From assembly GCF_025999835.1 (NCBI RefSeq), contig NZ_AP025628.1, forward strand, positions 2,356,001 to 2,420,000: 64,000 bases of DNA, read 5' to 3'. Below the pieces are notes generated by a model, which had not been told where the DNA came from, made no database searches, and saw nothing but the letters and a program-made list of their open reading frames with translations. The position numbers were made by a program, and so were the translations under genes. How positions within the stretch are numbered: position 1 is the first letter of the stretch; each line of letters opens with the position of its first letter. Below, one piece after another: positions 17,723 through 29,571 of the stretch. Source of the DNA: Caldinitratiruptor microaerophilus. Lineage in GTDB: Bacteria > Bacillota > Sulfobacillia > Symbiobacteriales > ZC4RG38.

Positions 17723-17755
17723 AACGGCACCCAGGGTCCGAGCCCGGGTGCCGTT
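17723..17755 (-). repeat. Hairpin in the RRM gene leader
   Basis: AACGGCACCC (17723-17732) and GGGTGCCGTT (17746-17755) pair perfectly, and GGG/CCC inside extends the stem past a one-base bulge. It lies about 60 bases before the RRM start codon. It could be an attenuator or autoregulatory target. The rest of the gene-free stretch 17662-18020 contains only the ribosome site of the next gene and no clear promoter. Confidence 0.5.
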
Positions 17756-18020
17756 CACGCTCGACCTCTCGACCGGAACCGTAGATGCGACCTTACGGAG
17801 CTCATCACCATGGAAGCCGTATTCGCTTGTCCCTGACCCCAGCGACAATCCGTTGCTTTCATCTTACCAGGCTTCGCACGGCATGACAAGAGCGGCCCCC
17901 CCACCGTGGCCTGCGTGTCAGCAGGAATCCCGGGCACCCTGTCAAACCTATGCGGGACGGCGGCAGGCGGCCGCAGGCCCGGCGGCCCCAGGAACACCCC
18001 CCCTGCAGGGAGGCCCGGCA

Positions 18021-18557
18021 TTGGCCCAGCGTGTCTACGCGTACGGAATCGTCGTGTTGCCCCCGCCACACGTGCGGCGGGAGATCGCGGCGCTCCGGCG
18101 CCGCCACCCTGTCCTGCACGCCAGCGTGCCGCCCCACATCACCGTCAAGGCCCCGTTCGTCCTCCGCAGCACCGGCGCCTGGGCGCTCGAGCGCCTCGAA
18201 GAGATCTGCGCCGCCCACGAGCCCTTCGAACTGGAACTCGACGGGCTGGACAGCTTCGGAACCGAGGTCCTGTACGTACGGGTTGCCGAATCCGAACCGC
18301 TCCGGCGACTCCACCAGGATCTGGTCGACGGCCTGGCGGGGTACGTGGAAACCCTGCGGGACCGCTACGAGGGCAAGGCCTACACCCCTCACCTGACCGT
18401 CGCCGACCACCTCACGCCGGAGGAGTTCGCCCTCGCCCGCCGCGAGCTGGCCGGCTGGCACCCGCGCGCCCGCTTCGAGGTGGACGCCGTCCACCTCCTC
18501 CGCGGGTGGAACCGCTGGGACGTCACCCGCAGCATCCCATTGAGTTGTGAGTTGTGA
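18021..18557 (+). CDS. 2'-5' RNA ligase family (2H phosphoesterase)
   Basis: A 178-residue protein with the two HxT motifs of the 2H fold, His39-Ile-Thr41 and His124-Leu-Thr126, spaced as in the YjcG/LigT-like family. Members cleave or join 2',3'-cyclic phosphate RNA ends; the cellular target is unknown. The start is TTG at 18021, seven bases after AGGGAGG; the frame is open further upstream, but nothing there looks coding. The last four residues (SCEL) and the TGA stop are encoded by a heptanucleotide repeat that has invaded the 3' end. Confidence 0.85.
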   Translation: MAQRVYAYGIVVLPPPHVRREIAALRRRHPVLHASVPPHITVKAPFVLRSTGAWALERLEEICAAHEPFELELDGLDSFGTEVLYVRVAESEPLRRLHQDLVDGLAGYVETLRDRYEGKAYTPHLTVADHLTPEEFALARRELAGWHPRARFEVDAVHLLRGWNRWDVTRSIPLSCEL

Positions 18558-18596
18558 GTGGTGAGTGGTGAGGTGTGAGTGGTGAGTGGTGAGGTG
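18541..18596 (+). repeat. Heptanucleotide tandem repeat, 8 units
   Basis: Eight consecutive 7-base units of the form TGAG(T/G)(T/G)G without interruption. The third unit supplies the stop codon of the 2'-5' RNA ligase-like gene. Because seven is not a multiple of three, TGA appears in all three plus-strand frames. A related array lies at 41851-41890. Confidence 0.9.
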
Positions 18597-18649
18597 TCCG
18601 TGGGGGGCCGGGAGCGGCGACCCGGCCGGCGCACGCGTCACGGCATCCG

Positions 18650-20041
18650 TCACCGGTGTTCTCTGTGCAGCAGCGTGACTGCCTCGATGTGGGCCGTGTG
18701 GGGGAACATGTCGACCGGCTGGACCTCCACCGTCCGGTAGCCCAGGCCCGCCAGGATGGCCAGGTCGCGGGCGAGGGTCGAGGGGTTGCAGGACACGTAG
18801 ACGATCCGCTCCGGCCCCATGGCGGCTGCCGCCTCCAGCACCGTCCGGGCGGCACCCTGGCGGGGCGGGTCCAGCACCACGGCGCGCGGCCGCAGCCCCT
18901 CCCGCCACAGACGTGGCAGGATTTCCTCGGCCTCGCCCGCGTGGAAGCGGACGTTCGTGACGCCATTGCGCCGGGCATTCTCCCAGGCGTCCTCAACCGC
19001 CTCGGGGACGGACTCCACCCCGTGCACGCTGCCCCAGTCGCGGGCGAGGAGGAGGGAGATGGTGCCCGTCCCCGCGTAGAGGTCGACCGCCACGTCCCGC
19101 GGGCCACGGCCGGCGTATGCCAGGGCCCGCTCGTAGAGAATCTCCGCCTGCGCGGGGTTAACCTGGAAGAAGGAAACCGGGGAGATCCGGAACTCGAGGC
19201 CGAGGATCCGCTCGGTGATCCGGGGACGGCCGGCGAGGTGCACGTTCTCGGGGCCCAGGATGACGTTCGTACGTGCGGGGTTCACGTTCTGCCAGACGCT
19301 GGCCACCCCGGGCACCCGCGCGATGAGGCCGGCGGCCATCTCCGCCAGGCCCGGGACCTCCCGCCGCGCGGTCACCAGCACCACCAGTGCCTCCCCCGTG
19401 GCGTGGGACACCCGGACCAGCACGTGACGGAGGTCGCCGCGGTGCGCGGCCTCGTCGTACACGCTCACGTCCCGCTCCCGGATGAGCTCGCGCGCCTCCG
19501 CCAGCACCCGGCTGGCAAGGGGGTGCTGGATGCGGCACTCCACCACGTCGACGATGTCGTGCGTACCGGGTGCGTAGAACCCGAGGACCGCCCGCCCGCC
19601 GGCCCAACCGACCGGGAAGGCGGCCTTGTGGCGGTACCACCAGGGGTCGGCCATGCCCAGGACGGGGTGCACCGTCACCCCCCTGAGCCCGCCGATCCGC
19701 TCCAGCGCGTCGCGGACCCGCTGGCGCTTCTCCCGGAGCTGCGCGGCGTAATCGAGGTGCTGCAGCTGGCACCCGCCGCAGCGGGCGTACACGCCGCACG
19801 GCGGTGGAACCCGTTCCGGGGACGGGTCGAGGACCCGCATCAGTTCCGCCCGCCCGTAGCGCGGGTGAACTTCCGTGACCCGGGCCTCCACCCGCTCCCC
19901 CGGAAGCGCCCCCGGCACGAACAGGGCGAATCCGCCGGCGCGGCCCACCCCCTCCCCGGCGTGCCCGAGGCCCGTCACCGTGACCGTGACGGTCTCGCCG
20001 GGGCGGACGGGCGGCGAGCGGTCGGCGCGGCGGCCCGGCAA
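18650..20041 (-). CDS. rlmD: 23S rRNA uridine C5-methyltransferase, RumA family
   Basis: A 463-residue SAM-dependent m5U methyltransferase. It has an N-terminal TRAM domain (about 13-72), iron-sulfur ligands Cys82, Cys88, Cys91 (CGGCQLQHL) and Cys169, a SAM motif VDLYAGTGTISLLLA, then LDPPRQGA and the catalytic cysteine in YVSCNPSTLARDL. Firmicute members often modify both U747 and U1939, so RlmCD is equally possible. TTG start seven bases after GAGGAAGGG. Confidence 0.93.
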   Translation of the reverse strand: MPGRRADRSPPVRPGETVTVTVTGLGHAGEGVGRAGGFALFVPGALPGERVEARVTEVHPRYGRAELMRVLDPSPERVPPPCGVYARCGGCQLQHLDYAAQLREKRQRVRDALERIGGLRGVTVHPVLGMADPWWYRHKAAFPVGWAGGRAVLGFYAPGTHDIVDVVECRIQHPLASRVLAEARELIRERDVSVYDEAAHRGDLRHVLVRVSHATGEALVVLVTARREVPGLAEMAAGLIARVPGVASVWQNVNPARTNVILGPENVHLAGRPRITERILGLEFRISPVSFFQVNPAQAEILYERALAYAGRGPRDVAVDLYAGTGTISLLLARDWGSVHGVESVPEAVEDAWENARRNGVTNVRFHAGEAEEILPRLWREGLRPRAVVLDPPRQGAARTVLEAAAAMGPERIVYVSCNPSTLARDLAILAGLGYRTVEVQPVDMFPHTAHIEAVTLLHREHR

Positions 20042-20066
20042 GCAGGTTCCCTTCCTCGGCGGTCGT

Positions 20067-21080
20067 TCAGGCTCCGGCCGGCGCGGTGGCCGGTTCGAGG
20101 ACGCGCAGCCGCCCGGCGCCGGCGTCCAGTTCGGCCATCGCCCCGATCGGCAGGGTGGCCCGGTAGCGGCTGTGGCCGCAGGGGAAGCCGTACAGCACCG
20201 GCACCCCCAGCGGCGCCAGGTGGTCCTCCAGCACCTCGAGGAGCGTCAGGGACGGCCGGCCCGCCGGCGCGGTCATGCAGGAGGGCGAGTCGCCGAACAC
20301 CACCCCGGCGACCCGGTCCAGGAGCCCGGCCAGCCGGAGGTGCACGAGCATCCGGTCCACCCGGTAGGGTGCCTCGTCGACGTCCTCCAGCACGAGGATG
20401 GCCCCCGCCGTACGGGGATGCCACGGGGTGCCGACCAGCCGCGTGAACACCTCCAGGTTGCCGCCCACCAGCCGGCCCCGGGCGACGCCGGGACGGATCG
20501 TCACCGGCTGCGGCGCGTCCGGCGCATCCGGCCAGGGAATCTCGCCGGGGAAGGCCTCGCCGAAGAGGGCCCGCCGCAGCCCCTCCCGGTTGTAGGCCGG
20601 CATGCCGGACGGGTCGCGGACCTCGAGCATGGGGCCGTGGAAGGTGACGAGCCCGACCTCCTCCCAGGCAGCCAGCAGCAGCGCGGTGAGATCGCTGAAG
20701 CCGGCCAGGATCTTCGGCTGCCGGCGCAGGACGGCCAGGTCGAGGGACCCCAGGATCCTCAGCGTGCCGTACCCGCCCCTGGCGGCCACCACCGCCTTCA
20801 CGCCCGGGTCACGGAGGAACCGGTTCACGTCCGCGGCCCGCACCGCGTCGGGCCCGGCCAGATAGCCGCGCGACGCGTGCACCGAATCCCCCGGCACCGG
20901 CCGGAGGCCCCATTCCTCCAGGAGCCTCAGCCCGCGCCCCAGGGCCTCCCGATCCACGGGGCCCGCCGGAGCGACCACCCCCACGACGTCGCCGGGGCGG
21001 AGGGCCGGAGCCCGGAGGGATTGCCGGTGGCCCGCCGTCGGGAAGGGCGGGCGCCCCCGCCCGCCCTCGTGCTCACTCAT
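20067..21080 (-). CDS. ldcA: Muramoyltetrapeptide (LD-) carboxypeptidase, S66 family
   Basis: A 337-residue serine peptidase of the LdcA/MccF family, which trims murein tetrapeptides to tripeptides or cleaves microcin C-like compounds. The likely triad is Ser129 in AGFSDLT, Glu232 in LVLEDVDE and His303 in GHSRYRATLPIG, with spacing like Pseudomonas LdcA. VVAARGGYGT and GVVAPAGPV are family marks. ATG start overlaps the gatB stop by eight bases. No secretion signal, consistent with a cytoplasmic recycling enzyme. Confidence 0.9.
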   Translation of the reverse strand: MSEHEGGRGRPPFPTAGHRQSLRAPALRPGDVVGVVAPAGPVDREALGRGLRLLEEWGLRPVPGDSVHASRGYLAGPDAVRAADVNRFLRDPGVKAVVAARGGYGTLRILGSLDLAVLRRQPKILAGFSDLTALLLAAWEEVGLVTFHGPMLEVRDPSGMPAYNREGLRRALFGEAFPGEIPWPDAPDAPQPVTIRPGVARGRLVGGNLEVFTRLVGTPWHPRTAGAILVLEDVDEAPYRVDRMLVHLRLAGLLDRVAGVVFGDSPSCMTAPAGRPSLTLLEVLEDHLAPLGVPVLYGFPCGHSRYRATLPIGAMAELDAGAGRLRVLEPATAPAGA

Positions 21081-22566
21081 TCGTGACCCCGGTGACCTCG
21101 GCCAGGGCCGCGCGCACCAGACGGCCCGCCAGCTGCGGGTTGGCCCGGCCCCGGGTGGCCTTCATCACCTGCCCGACCAGGAACTGGGCTGCCGCCGCCT
21201 TCCCCTTCCGCCAGTCCTCGACGACCTTCGGGTTGGCCTCGATCACCTGCCGGGCGATGGCCGCCAGCTCCGCCTCGTCGGTCACCTGGACGAGCCCCCG
21301 CTCCTTCACGATGGCCGCCGCCTCCTGGCCGGTCTCCACCATGGCCTCGAAGACTTCCTTGCCGATCTTCCCCGAGATCGTGCCCTCGTCGATCAGCTTC
21401 AGCATGCCGACCAGGTGCGCCGGGGTGAGCGGCGTCTGGCCGAGCTCCAGGCCGCGGTCGGCGAGGATCCGCTGCAGCTCGTTGATGACCCAGTTCGCGA
21501 GAGTCTTGGCCCCCGCCGGCCCCTTCGCGTACTGCCGGACGGATTCCTCGAAGAAGTCCGCCACCGCCTTGTCCCGGACGATCAGCCCGGCGTCGTAGGC
21601 GGAAAGCCCGTATTCGGTCACGTAGCGGGCCTTGCGGGCGTCCGGCAGCTCCGGCAGTCCGGCCCGGATCTTCTCGATCTGCTCGTCCGTGAGCACGACC
21701 GGGGGCAGGTCGGGCTCCGGGAAGTAGCGGTAGTCGTGCGCCTCTTCCTTCCCGCGCAGGGAGAGGGTGATCCCCCGCTCCTCGTCGAAGTGGCGGGTCT
21801 CCTGAACGACCTCGCCGCCGGCGCGGATGACCTCCCACTGCCGGCGCGCCTCGTACTCGATGCCCCGCATGACCGCCCGGAACGAGCTCAGGTTCTTGAG
21901 CTCGGTGCGTGTCCCGAACGCGGTGGAACCCACGGGCCGCACCGAGATGTTCACGTCGGCCCGCATCTGACCCATCTCCAGGCGGGCCTCCGACACTCCG
22001 GTGTAGATCATGATCGCGCGCAGCTTCTCGAGGTAGGCCCGCGCCTCCTCCGGGCTGCGGATGTCCGGGGCGGAGACGATCTCGATGAGCGGCACCCCGC
22101 AGCGGTTGAAGTCGACGTACGACGCCCCGGAGTCCACCACGCCCCCGGCGTGGAGGAGCTTGCCGGCGTCCTCCTCGAGGTGCACCCGGACGATGCCGAT
22201 GCGCCTGGTCTCCCCGCCGACCTCGATCTCCACCCAGCCGCTGTGGGCCAGAGGCTGGTCGTACTGGGAGATCTGGTACCCCTTCGGGAGGTCGGGGTAG
22301 AAGTACTGCTTGCGGTCGAACTTGGAGAACCGGGCGATCTCGCAGTTGAGGGCGAGCGCCGCCCGGATCGCGTACGCCAGCGCCTGCTCGTTGAGCACGG
22401 GCAGAACGCCCGGGTACCCCAGGCACACCGGGCAGGTCTGGGTGTTCGGCTCCGCTCCGGGGGCGGTCGAGCAGCCGCAGAAGATCTTGGAGCGCGTCCC
22501 GAGCTCCACGTGGACCTCGAGGCCCACGACCGTCTCGAATTCCAGTTCCTGAGCCGCTGTGTGCAC
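21073..22566 (-). CDS. gatB: Aspartyl/glutamyl-tRNA amidotransferase subunit B
   Basis: A 497-residue subunit that activates Glu-tRNA(Gln) or Asp-tRNA(Asn) with ATP and accepts ammonia from GatA. Seen are VVGLEVHVEL at the N-terminus, ALNCEIARFSKFDRKQYFYP, the zinc ligands in FCGCS and CPVCLG, and the C-terminal YqeY-like tail (NPQLAGRLVRAALAE). GTG start. Third gene of gatCAB. Confidence 0.97.
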   Translation of the reverse strand: MHTAAQELEFETVVGLEVHVELGTRSKIFCGCSTAPGAEPNTQTCPVCLGYPGVLPVLNEQALAYAIRAALALNCEIARFSKFDRKQYFYPDLPKGYQISQYDQPLAHSGWVEIEVGGETRRIGIVRVHLEEDAGKLLHAGGVVDSGASYVDFNRCGVPLIEIVSAPDIRSPEEARAYLEKLRAIMIYTGVSEARLEMGQMRADVNISVRPVGSTAFGTRTELKNLSSFRAVMRGIEYEARRQWEVIRAGGEVVQETRHFDEERGITLSLRGKEEAHDYRYFPEPDLPPVVLTDEQIEKIRAGLPELPDARKARYVTEYGLSAYDAGLIVRDKAVADFFEESVRQYAKGPAGAKTLANWVINELQRILADRGLELGQTPLTPAHLVGMLKLIDEGTISGKIGKEVFEAMVETGQEAAAIVKERGLVQVTDEAELAAIARQVIEANPKVVEDWRKGKAAAAQFLVGQVMKATRGRANPQLAGRLVRAALAEVTGVTNE

Positions 22567-22578
22567 TGCCGGTCCCCC

Positions 22579-24054
22579 CTACCCGTCCAGAGGCGGCCGC
22601 GCCTGCCCGTGGGTGGTGGTCTTCTCGAATGCGTGGGCCACCCGGAAGAGCAGGGGCTCCTCGAAGTGGCGCCCGATCAGCTGCAGCCCCACCGGCAGGC
22701 CGTCCACCCGACCGCAGGGGAGCGACAGGGCCGGCAGGCCGGCGAGGTTGACCGGGATCGTGTACACGTCGGCGAGGTACATGGCCAGCGGGTCGTCGGT
22801 CTTCTCCCCGATGCGGAACGCCGGGGTCGGCGTGGTCGGGGTGGCCAGGACGTCGACCTCCGCGAACGCCTGCTGGAAGTCCCGCACCACCAGGGTGCGC
22901 ACCTGCTGCGCCTTCTTGTAGTAGGCGTCGTAGTACCCGGCGCTGAGCGCGTAGGTGCCGATCATGATCCGGCGCTTGACCTCCGGCCCGAACCCGTCGC
23001 GCCGCGTGCGCAGGTACATGTCCAGAAGGGACTCGGCACCCGGGCTGCGGTAGCCGTACCGCACGCCGTCGTACCGGGCCAGGTTCGAGGACGCCTCGGC
23101 GGGGGCGATCACGTAGTACGCGTCCAGCGCGTACTCGACGTGCGGCAGGGAGACCTCCCGCACCTCGGCGCCGAGGGAGCCCAGGTGCTGGATCGCCGCT
23201 TCCACCGCCCGCCGGACGCCGTCGTCGAGCCCGGCCGCGAAGAACTCCCGCGGGACCCCGACGCGCACGCCCGCGAGGGAGGTGTCGGGTCCGGGCTGGA
23301 ATTGCGCGACCCGGTCCGCGTTCGGGGCCGAGGTGGAGTCGCGCCGGTCATGCCCGGCGATCACCGAGAAGAGCAGGGCCGCATCGGCCACGTCGTGGGC
23401 GATGGGGCCGATCTGGTCGAGCGAGGAGGCGAAGGCCACGAGCCCGAAGCGGCTCACCGCCCCGTAGGTCGGCTTGAGGCCGACCACTCCGCAGAAGGCG
23501 GCCGGCTGCCGGATCGACCCGCCGGTGTCCGACCCGAGGGCGACGGCACACTCGTCCGCCGCCACCGCGGCCGCCGACCCGCCGGACGAGCCCCCCGGCA
23601 CCCGCTCCAGGTCCCAGGGGTTGCGGGTGGGAAAGAAACCGGAGTTCTCGGTGGACGAGCCCATGGCGAACTCGTCCATGTTGGTCTTGCCGATGAGGAT
23701 CGCGCCCGCGCCCTGCAGGCGGCTGATGACCGTCGCGTCGTAGGGAGGGACGAACCCCTCGAGGATGCGCGAGCCGCAGGTGGTCGGGATCCCCTGCGTG
23801 ACGATGTTGTCCTTGACCGCCACCGGCACCCCGGCGAGGGGGCCGAGGTCGCGGCCGTCGGCCTTGCGGCGGCTGTCCAGGCGCTGGGCCCGTTCCCGGG
23901 CCTCGGCCGCTGTCACCGTGATGAAAGCCCGCACCTGGGGCTCCACCTGCCCGATGCGGGATAAGAACGCGTCCACGATCTCCGTGGCGGAGAGTTCGCC
24001 GGCCAGAAAGAGGCGGTTCAACCTGGCGGCGCTCAGTCGCGTCGTCGCACTCAA
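22579..24054 (-). CDS. gatA: Aspartyl/glutamyl-tRNA amidotransferase subunit A
   Basis: A 491-residue amidase-signature enzyme that releases ammonia from glutamine. The catalytic Ser-cisSer-Lys triad is Ser180 (GSDTGGSIR), Ser156 (VPGGSSGGS) and Lys81 (AVKDNI). TTG start three bases after the gatC stop; the gatB start follows 12 bases after its own stop, so the three subunits are made from one message. Confidence 0.97.
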   Translation of the reverse strand: MSATTRLSAARLNRLFLAGELSATEIVDAFLSRIGQVEPQVRAFITVTAAEARERAQRLDSRRKADGRDLGPLAGVPVAVKDNIVTQGIPTTCGSRILEGFVPPYDATVISRLQGAGAILIGKTNMDEFAMGSSTENSGFFPTRNPWDLERVPGGSSGGSAAAVAADECAVALGSDTGGSIRQPAAFCGVVGLKPTYGAVSRFGLVAFASSLDQIGPIAHDVADAALLFSVIAGHDRRDSTSAPNADRVAQFQPGPDTSLAGVRVGVPREFFAAGLDDGVRRAVEAAIQHLGSLGAEVREVSLPHVEYALDAYYVIAPAEASSNLARYDGVRYGYRSPGAESLLDMYLRTRRDGFGPEVKRRIMIGTYALSAGYYDAYYKKAQQVRTLVVRDFQQAFAEVDVLATPTTPTPAFRIGEKTDDPLAMYLADVYTIPVNLAGLPALSLPCGRVDGLPVGLQLIGRHFEEPLLFRVAHAFEKTTTHGQARPPLDG

Positions 24055-24057
24055 CGT

Positions 24058-24348
24058 TCAGCCCTCCGTGATCTTGGGGACCCTGAACGTCCCCTCCCCC
24101 GTCTCCGGTGCGCGCGCCAGAGCCTCTTCGCGGGGAAGGGAAGGCAGGACCTCGTCTGCCCGGAGTACGTTCTGCAGCGGCAGCACGTGGAAAGTCGGCG
24201 GCACCCCCTCCGTGTCGAGGCGCTGGAGGGCGGCCACGTGCTCAAGAATGCGCCCCAGCTGCACCGTGAACCGGTCCTTCTCCTCCTCCGACAGCCCGAG
24301 CCGCGCCAGCCGCGCCACGTGCTCGACCTCTTCCCGGCTGATGGCCAA
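24058..24348 (-). CDS. gatC: Aspartyl/glutamyl-tRNA amidotransferase subunit C
   Basis: A 96-residue subunit that stabilises GatA-GatB. The N-terminal ISREEVEHVARLARLGLSEEE and the late LRADEV are characteristic. The true start is TTG at 24348 behind GGAGGGGGG, although the frame is open to 24492; the promoter -10 box at 24418-24423 rules out the longer form. First gene of gatCAB. Confidence 0.94.
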   Translation of the reverse strand: MAISREEVEHVARLARLGLSEEEKDRFTVQLGRILEHVAALQRLDTEGVPPTFHVLPLQNVLRADEVLPSLPREEALARAPETGEGTFRVPKITEG

Positions 24349-24417
24349 CCCCTTCCACCCCCCTCCGGAGCCGGAGTGCCCCGCAGGGAACCGCTCCCCC
24401 GGGGCAGGCACGGCGCT

Positions 24418-24446
24418 ATTGTAGCACGGTAGGAATTGCCGGGCAA
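24418..24446 (-). promoter_or_regulatory. SigA-type promoter of gatCAB
   Basis: TTGCCC (24446-24441) and TACAAT (24423-24418) on the minus strand, 17 bases apart. The predicted start near 24411 gives a leader of about 63 bases to the gatC TTG. Confidence 0.72.
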
Positions 24447-24580
24447 CGCCGCCTCCGGGCCGCCTCCGGCGCCCGAAACCGCGTGAAGGCACCCGCGCCC
24501 CGGGCGACGAAGAATGGAAAGGTCACGGCAACAAGGATTTCGGTTCGGCCGGGTGAAACGGGGGAGAGGAGGAGAACCTG

Positions 24581-24595
24581 GATAGTCGAACTATC
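24581..24595. promoter_or_regulatory. Palindromic operator candidate before the MarR gene
   Basis: GATAGT-CGA-ACTATC, a perfect 6+6 dyad, 37 bases upstream of the MarR-type start codon. MarR proteins commonly repress their own promoters through dyads of this size, so an autoregulatory operator is the natural reading; no promoter boxes could be assigned with confidence. Confidence 0.5.
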
Positions 24596-24632
24596 TCGGC
24601 AAGAAAGAATGCATGGTAAAGGGGGTGTCGGG

Positions 24633-25169
24633 ATGACCTTCCAGGAGGATCTGGAGATGGAGCAGATCATCCGGCTGATCGGGGCCATCCAGCGGGCGCA
24701 GGAGAACCAGATCGACCGGTTCGCCCAGGCCAACTGGAACCTCACTTCCGGGCAACTGCGCCTCATCCTGAGCCTGATCCCGGGCCGGGCCCACCGGACC
24801 CTCGAACTCGCGCGCCGGCTGTACACCGACCCGGGCACGGTGTCCGGCTTGCTCCACCGGCTGACACGCAAGGGCCTCGTCACCTGCCGGCAGTCGAACC
24901 GCGACCGGCGCGTCCAGCTCGTCTCCCTGACGCCGGCGGGGGAACGGATCCGGGCGGAGTACCAGCGCCGCTCGCGCAGGGAACTGGCCCCGTACCGGTA
25001 CGCGGCGATGCTTTCCCAGGAGGAGCGGCACCAGCTCCTCGACTGCCTGACCCGCTACGCCGCGCACCTCATGGGGGAGGAAGAGGCCCAGAGCTTCCTC
25101 CAGCTGGTGGAAGAGGTCACCCGCTTCGAGGGACCGGAGAGCAGCGAGAACGTAGAGAAGATCTCGTGA
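24633..25169 (+). CDS. MarR-family transcriptional regulator
   Basis: A 178-residue winged-helix protein. The DNA-recognition region spans TLELARRLYTDPGTVSGLLHRL, followed by the wing KGLVTCRQSNRDRRVQLVSLT, a typical MarR wing with the DRR turn. ATG start seven bases after AAAGGGGG; upstream extension is unlikely because it would overlap the operator. It is divergent from gatCAB and convergent with the peptide-transporter ATPase genes, so its target is probably itself or a distant gene. The 200 bases after it contain an 8-bp GC inverted repeat (25209-25237) but no clear terminator. Confidence 0.88.
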   Translation: MTFQEDLEMEQIIRLIGAIQRAQENQIDRFAQANWNLTSGQLRLILSLIPGRAHRTLELARRLYTDPGTVSGLLHRLTRKGLVTCRQSNRDRRVQLVSLTPAGERIRAEYQRRSRRELAPYRYAAMLSQEERHQLLDCLTRYAAHLMGEEEAQSFLQLVEEVTRFEGPESSENVEKIS

Positions 25170-25369
25170 CGCTGCCGGAGCCGCCTCCACCGTGAGCGGC
25201 CTGACGATCGGGGCCCGGGGGAGTGGGAAGGGCCCCGCGCCCGGGGCGGGAGAGCTGCCCGCGGGCTCTTCGGCGCGCCCGCCGTCTTGCGCCGAAAGGC
25301 GGCCGCCGGCCTCCGGCGCCAGGCCGGAAACCGGCGGACCCTCCACTGCACACTACCGCTGCGACCTGG

Positions 25370-26371
25370 CTATCCCGCCCGCACGTGGCAGGCCACCCAG
25401 TGGCCGCCGCCGACGTCCACCAGGGGCGGCTCCTTCTCCCGGCAGACGTCCTGCGCCAGCGGGCAGCGGGTGTGGAACCGGCACCCGCTCGGCGGGTGGA
25501 TGGGGCTCGGCACGTCGCCCTCCAGGATGATCCGCTCCCGCTTCACCGTCGGGTCCGGAATGGGGATGGCCGAGAGCAGCGCCTCCGTGTACGGGTGCCG
25601 GGGGCTCCGGTACAGCGCCTCCTTGTCCGCCAGCTCCACCAGCTTCCCCAGGTACATCACCCCGACCCGGTCGGAGATGTGCTTCACCACCGCCAGCCCG
25701 TGGGCGATGAAGAGGTAGGTCAGCCGGAACTCCTTCTGCAGGTCGGACAGGAGGTTCAGGATCTGCGACTGGATCGAGACGTCCAGGGCGGAGACCGGCT
25801 CGTCGCAGACGATCAGCTTCGGGTTCAGCGCCAGCGCCCGGGCGATCCCGATCCGCTGCCGCTGTCCCCCCGAGAACTCGTGCGGGTAGCGCCGGGCGTG
25901 GTAGGACGCCAGCCCCACCACCTCCAGCAGCTCGGCCACCCGCTTCTGCTTCGCCGCGCCCCGGGCCACCCCGTGGATCTCCAGCGGCTCGCCGATGATC
26001 TCCCCCACCGTCATCCGGGGGTTCAGCGAGGCGTACGGGTCCTGGAAGATGATCTGCATCTCCCGCCGGAGCCGGCGCAGCTCCTCCTTCCCCATCTTGA
26101 AGACGTCCCGGCCCTCGAAGCGCACCGACCCGCCCGTGGGCTCCTGCAGGCGCAGGATCACCTTCCCCAAGGTCGTCTTCCCGCAGCCCGACTCCCCCAC
26201 CAGGCCCAGCGTCTCGCCCCGGCGGATGTCAAAGCTCACCCCGTCCACGGCCTTCACGTGGCCCACGACGCGCGAGAATACCCCACCGCCGGTGACCGGG
26301 TACCACTTGCGCACGTCCCGGACCTCGACCAGCACCTCGTCCGGGCGGCCCAGGGGCGCCACCGCCGCCAT
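25370..26371 (-). CDS. Oligopeptide/dipeptide ABC transporter ATPase (DppF-like)
   Basis: A 333-residue ATP-binding subunit. Walker A is GESGCGKTT, the signature is [15 protein letters not shown], Walker B is [14 protein letters not shown], and the C-terminal oligopeptide-transporter cap with [18 protein letters not shown] is present, including the cysteines that bind a [4Fe-4S] cluster in DppD/DppF. It starts one base after the partner gene. No permease or binding-protein gene is adjacent. Confidence 0.92.
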   Translation of the reverse strand: MAAVAPLGRPDEVLVEVRDVRKWYPVTGGGVFSRVVGHVKAVDGVSFDIRRGETLGLVGESGCGKTTLGKVILRLQEPTGGSVRFEGRDVFKMGKEELRRLRREMQIIFQDPYASLNPRMTVGEIIGEPLEIHGVARGAAKQKRVAELLEVVGLASYHARRYPHEFSGGQRQRIGIARALALNPKLIVCDEPVSALDVSIQSQILNLLSDLQKEFRLTYLFIAHGLAVVKHISDRVGVMYLGKLVELADKEALYRSPRHPYTEALLSAIPIPDPTVKRERIILEGDVPSPIHPPSGCRFHTRCPLAQDVCREKEPPLVDVGGGHWVACHVRAG

Positions 26372-26372
26372 C

Positions 26373-27383
26373 TCAGACCGTCACCTCCCGCGCCAGCCGC
26401 TCGGCCGCCACGTGGCAGGCCACGGCGCCGCCCTCCTCCACCCGCTCGAGCGGCGGCTCCACTTCCCGGCACGTGTCCGTGGCGTACGGGCAGCGGGGGT
26501 GGAAGCGGCAGCCCTTCGGCATGTGCATGGGGTTCGGCACCACGCCCTCGATCACGTGCAGCCGCTCCCGGGTCTCATCCAGGCGCGGGATCGACCGCAA
26601 GAGCCCCTCCGTGTACGGGTGCAGCGGGTTCCGGAAGATCGAGTAGACGTCCCCCTCCTCGACCACCTTGCCGGCGTACATCACCACCACCCGCTCGGCC
26701 ATCTCCGCCACCACCCCGAGGTCGTGGGTGATGAGCAGGATCGCCATGCCCAGCTCGGCCTTGAGCCGGCGCATGAGGTCCAGGATCTGCGCCTGGATGG
26801 TCACGTCCAGGGCCGTCGTCGGCTCGTCGGCGATCAGGAGCTTGGGGTTGCACGACAGCGCCATCGCGATCATCACGCGCTGCCGCATGCCGCCCGACAT
26901 CTGGTGCGGGTAGTCCCGGACCCGCTTCTCCGGCGCCGGGATGCCCACGTGCCGCAACATCTCCACCGCCCGGGCCATGGCGTCCCGCCGGCTCAGGCCC
27001 TGGTGGAGCATGATCGCCTCGGCGATCTGGTCCCCCACCGTGAAGACCGGGTTGAGCGAGGTCATCGGCTCCTGGAAGATCATGGAGATCTCGTTGCCCC
27101 GGATCCGCCGCATCTCGGCCTCGGACAGCTTCAGGAGGTCCCGGCCCTCGAAGAGGATCTCGCCCGCCTCGATCCTGCCGGGCGGAGACGGGATGAGCCG
27201 CATGATGGACAGCGAGGTCACGCTCTTGCCGCAGCCGGACTCCCCCACGACCGCCAGGGTCTCACCCCGGCGGACGTACAGGTCCACCCCGTCCACGGCC
27301 GGCACCACGCCCTCCTCGGTGTAGAAGGAGGTGCGCAGCCCCCGGACCTCGACCAGCACGTCCCCGCTCGCCATCCGCCTCAC
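26373..27383 (-). CDS. Oligopeptide/dipeptide ABC transporter ATPase (DppD-like)
   Basis: A 336-residue partner ATPase. Walker [10 protein letters not shown], signature [15 protein letters not shown], Walker [15 protein letters not shown] and the C-terminal [14 protein letters not shown] cluster motif are present. It energises uptake of peptides or nickel, depending on the missing permease. GTG start at 27383, or ATG three codons later. The 118 bases up to ligA hold nothing recognisable. Confidence 0.92.
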   Translation of the reverse strand: MRRMASGDVLVEVRGLRTSFYTEEGVVPAVDGVDLYVRRGETLAVVGESGCGKSVTSLSIMRLIPSPPGRIEAGEILFEGRDLLKLSEAEMRRIRGNEISMIFQEPMTSLNPVFTVGDQIAEAIMLHQGLSRRDAMARAVEMLRHVGIPAPEKRVRDYPHQMSGGMRQRVMIAMALSCNPKLLIADEPTTALDVTIQAQILDLMRRLKAELGMAILLITHDLGVVAEMAERVVVMYAGKVVEEGDVYSIFRNPLHPYTEGLLRSIPRLDETRERLHVIEGVVPNPMHMPKGCRFHPRCPYATDTCREVEPPLERVEEGGAVACHVAAERLAREVTV

Positions 27384-27501
27384 GCTCCTCCAGCCCTGTG
27401 CGCCCCGCCGGCAGCGGGCAGGCTCCTTGGTTCGTCATCCGGGAACCGAATCCTGCCTCCCGCCGGGCGCGAGTTTGCGGAAACGCAGCCAGGCGCTGCC
27501 G

Positions 27502-29571
<2,070 letters not shown>

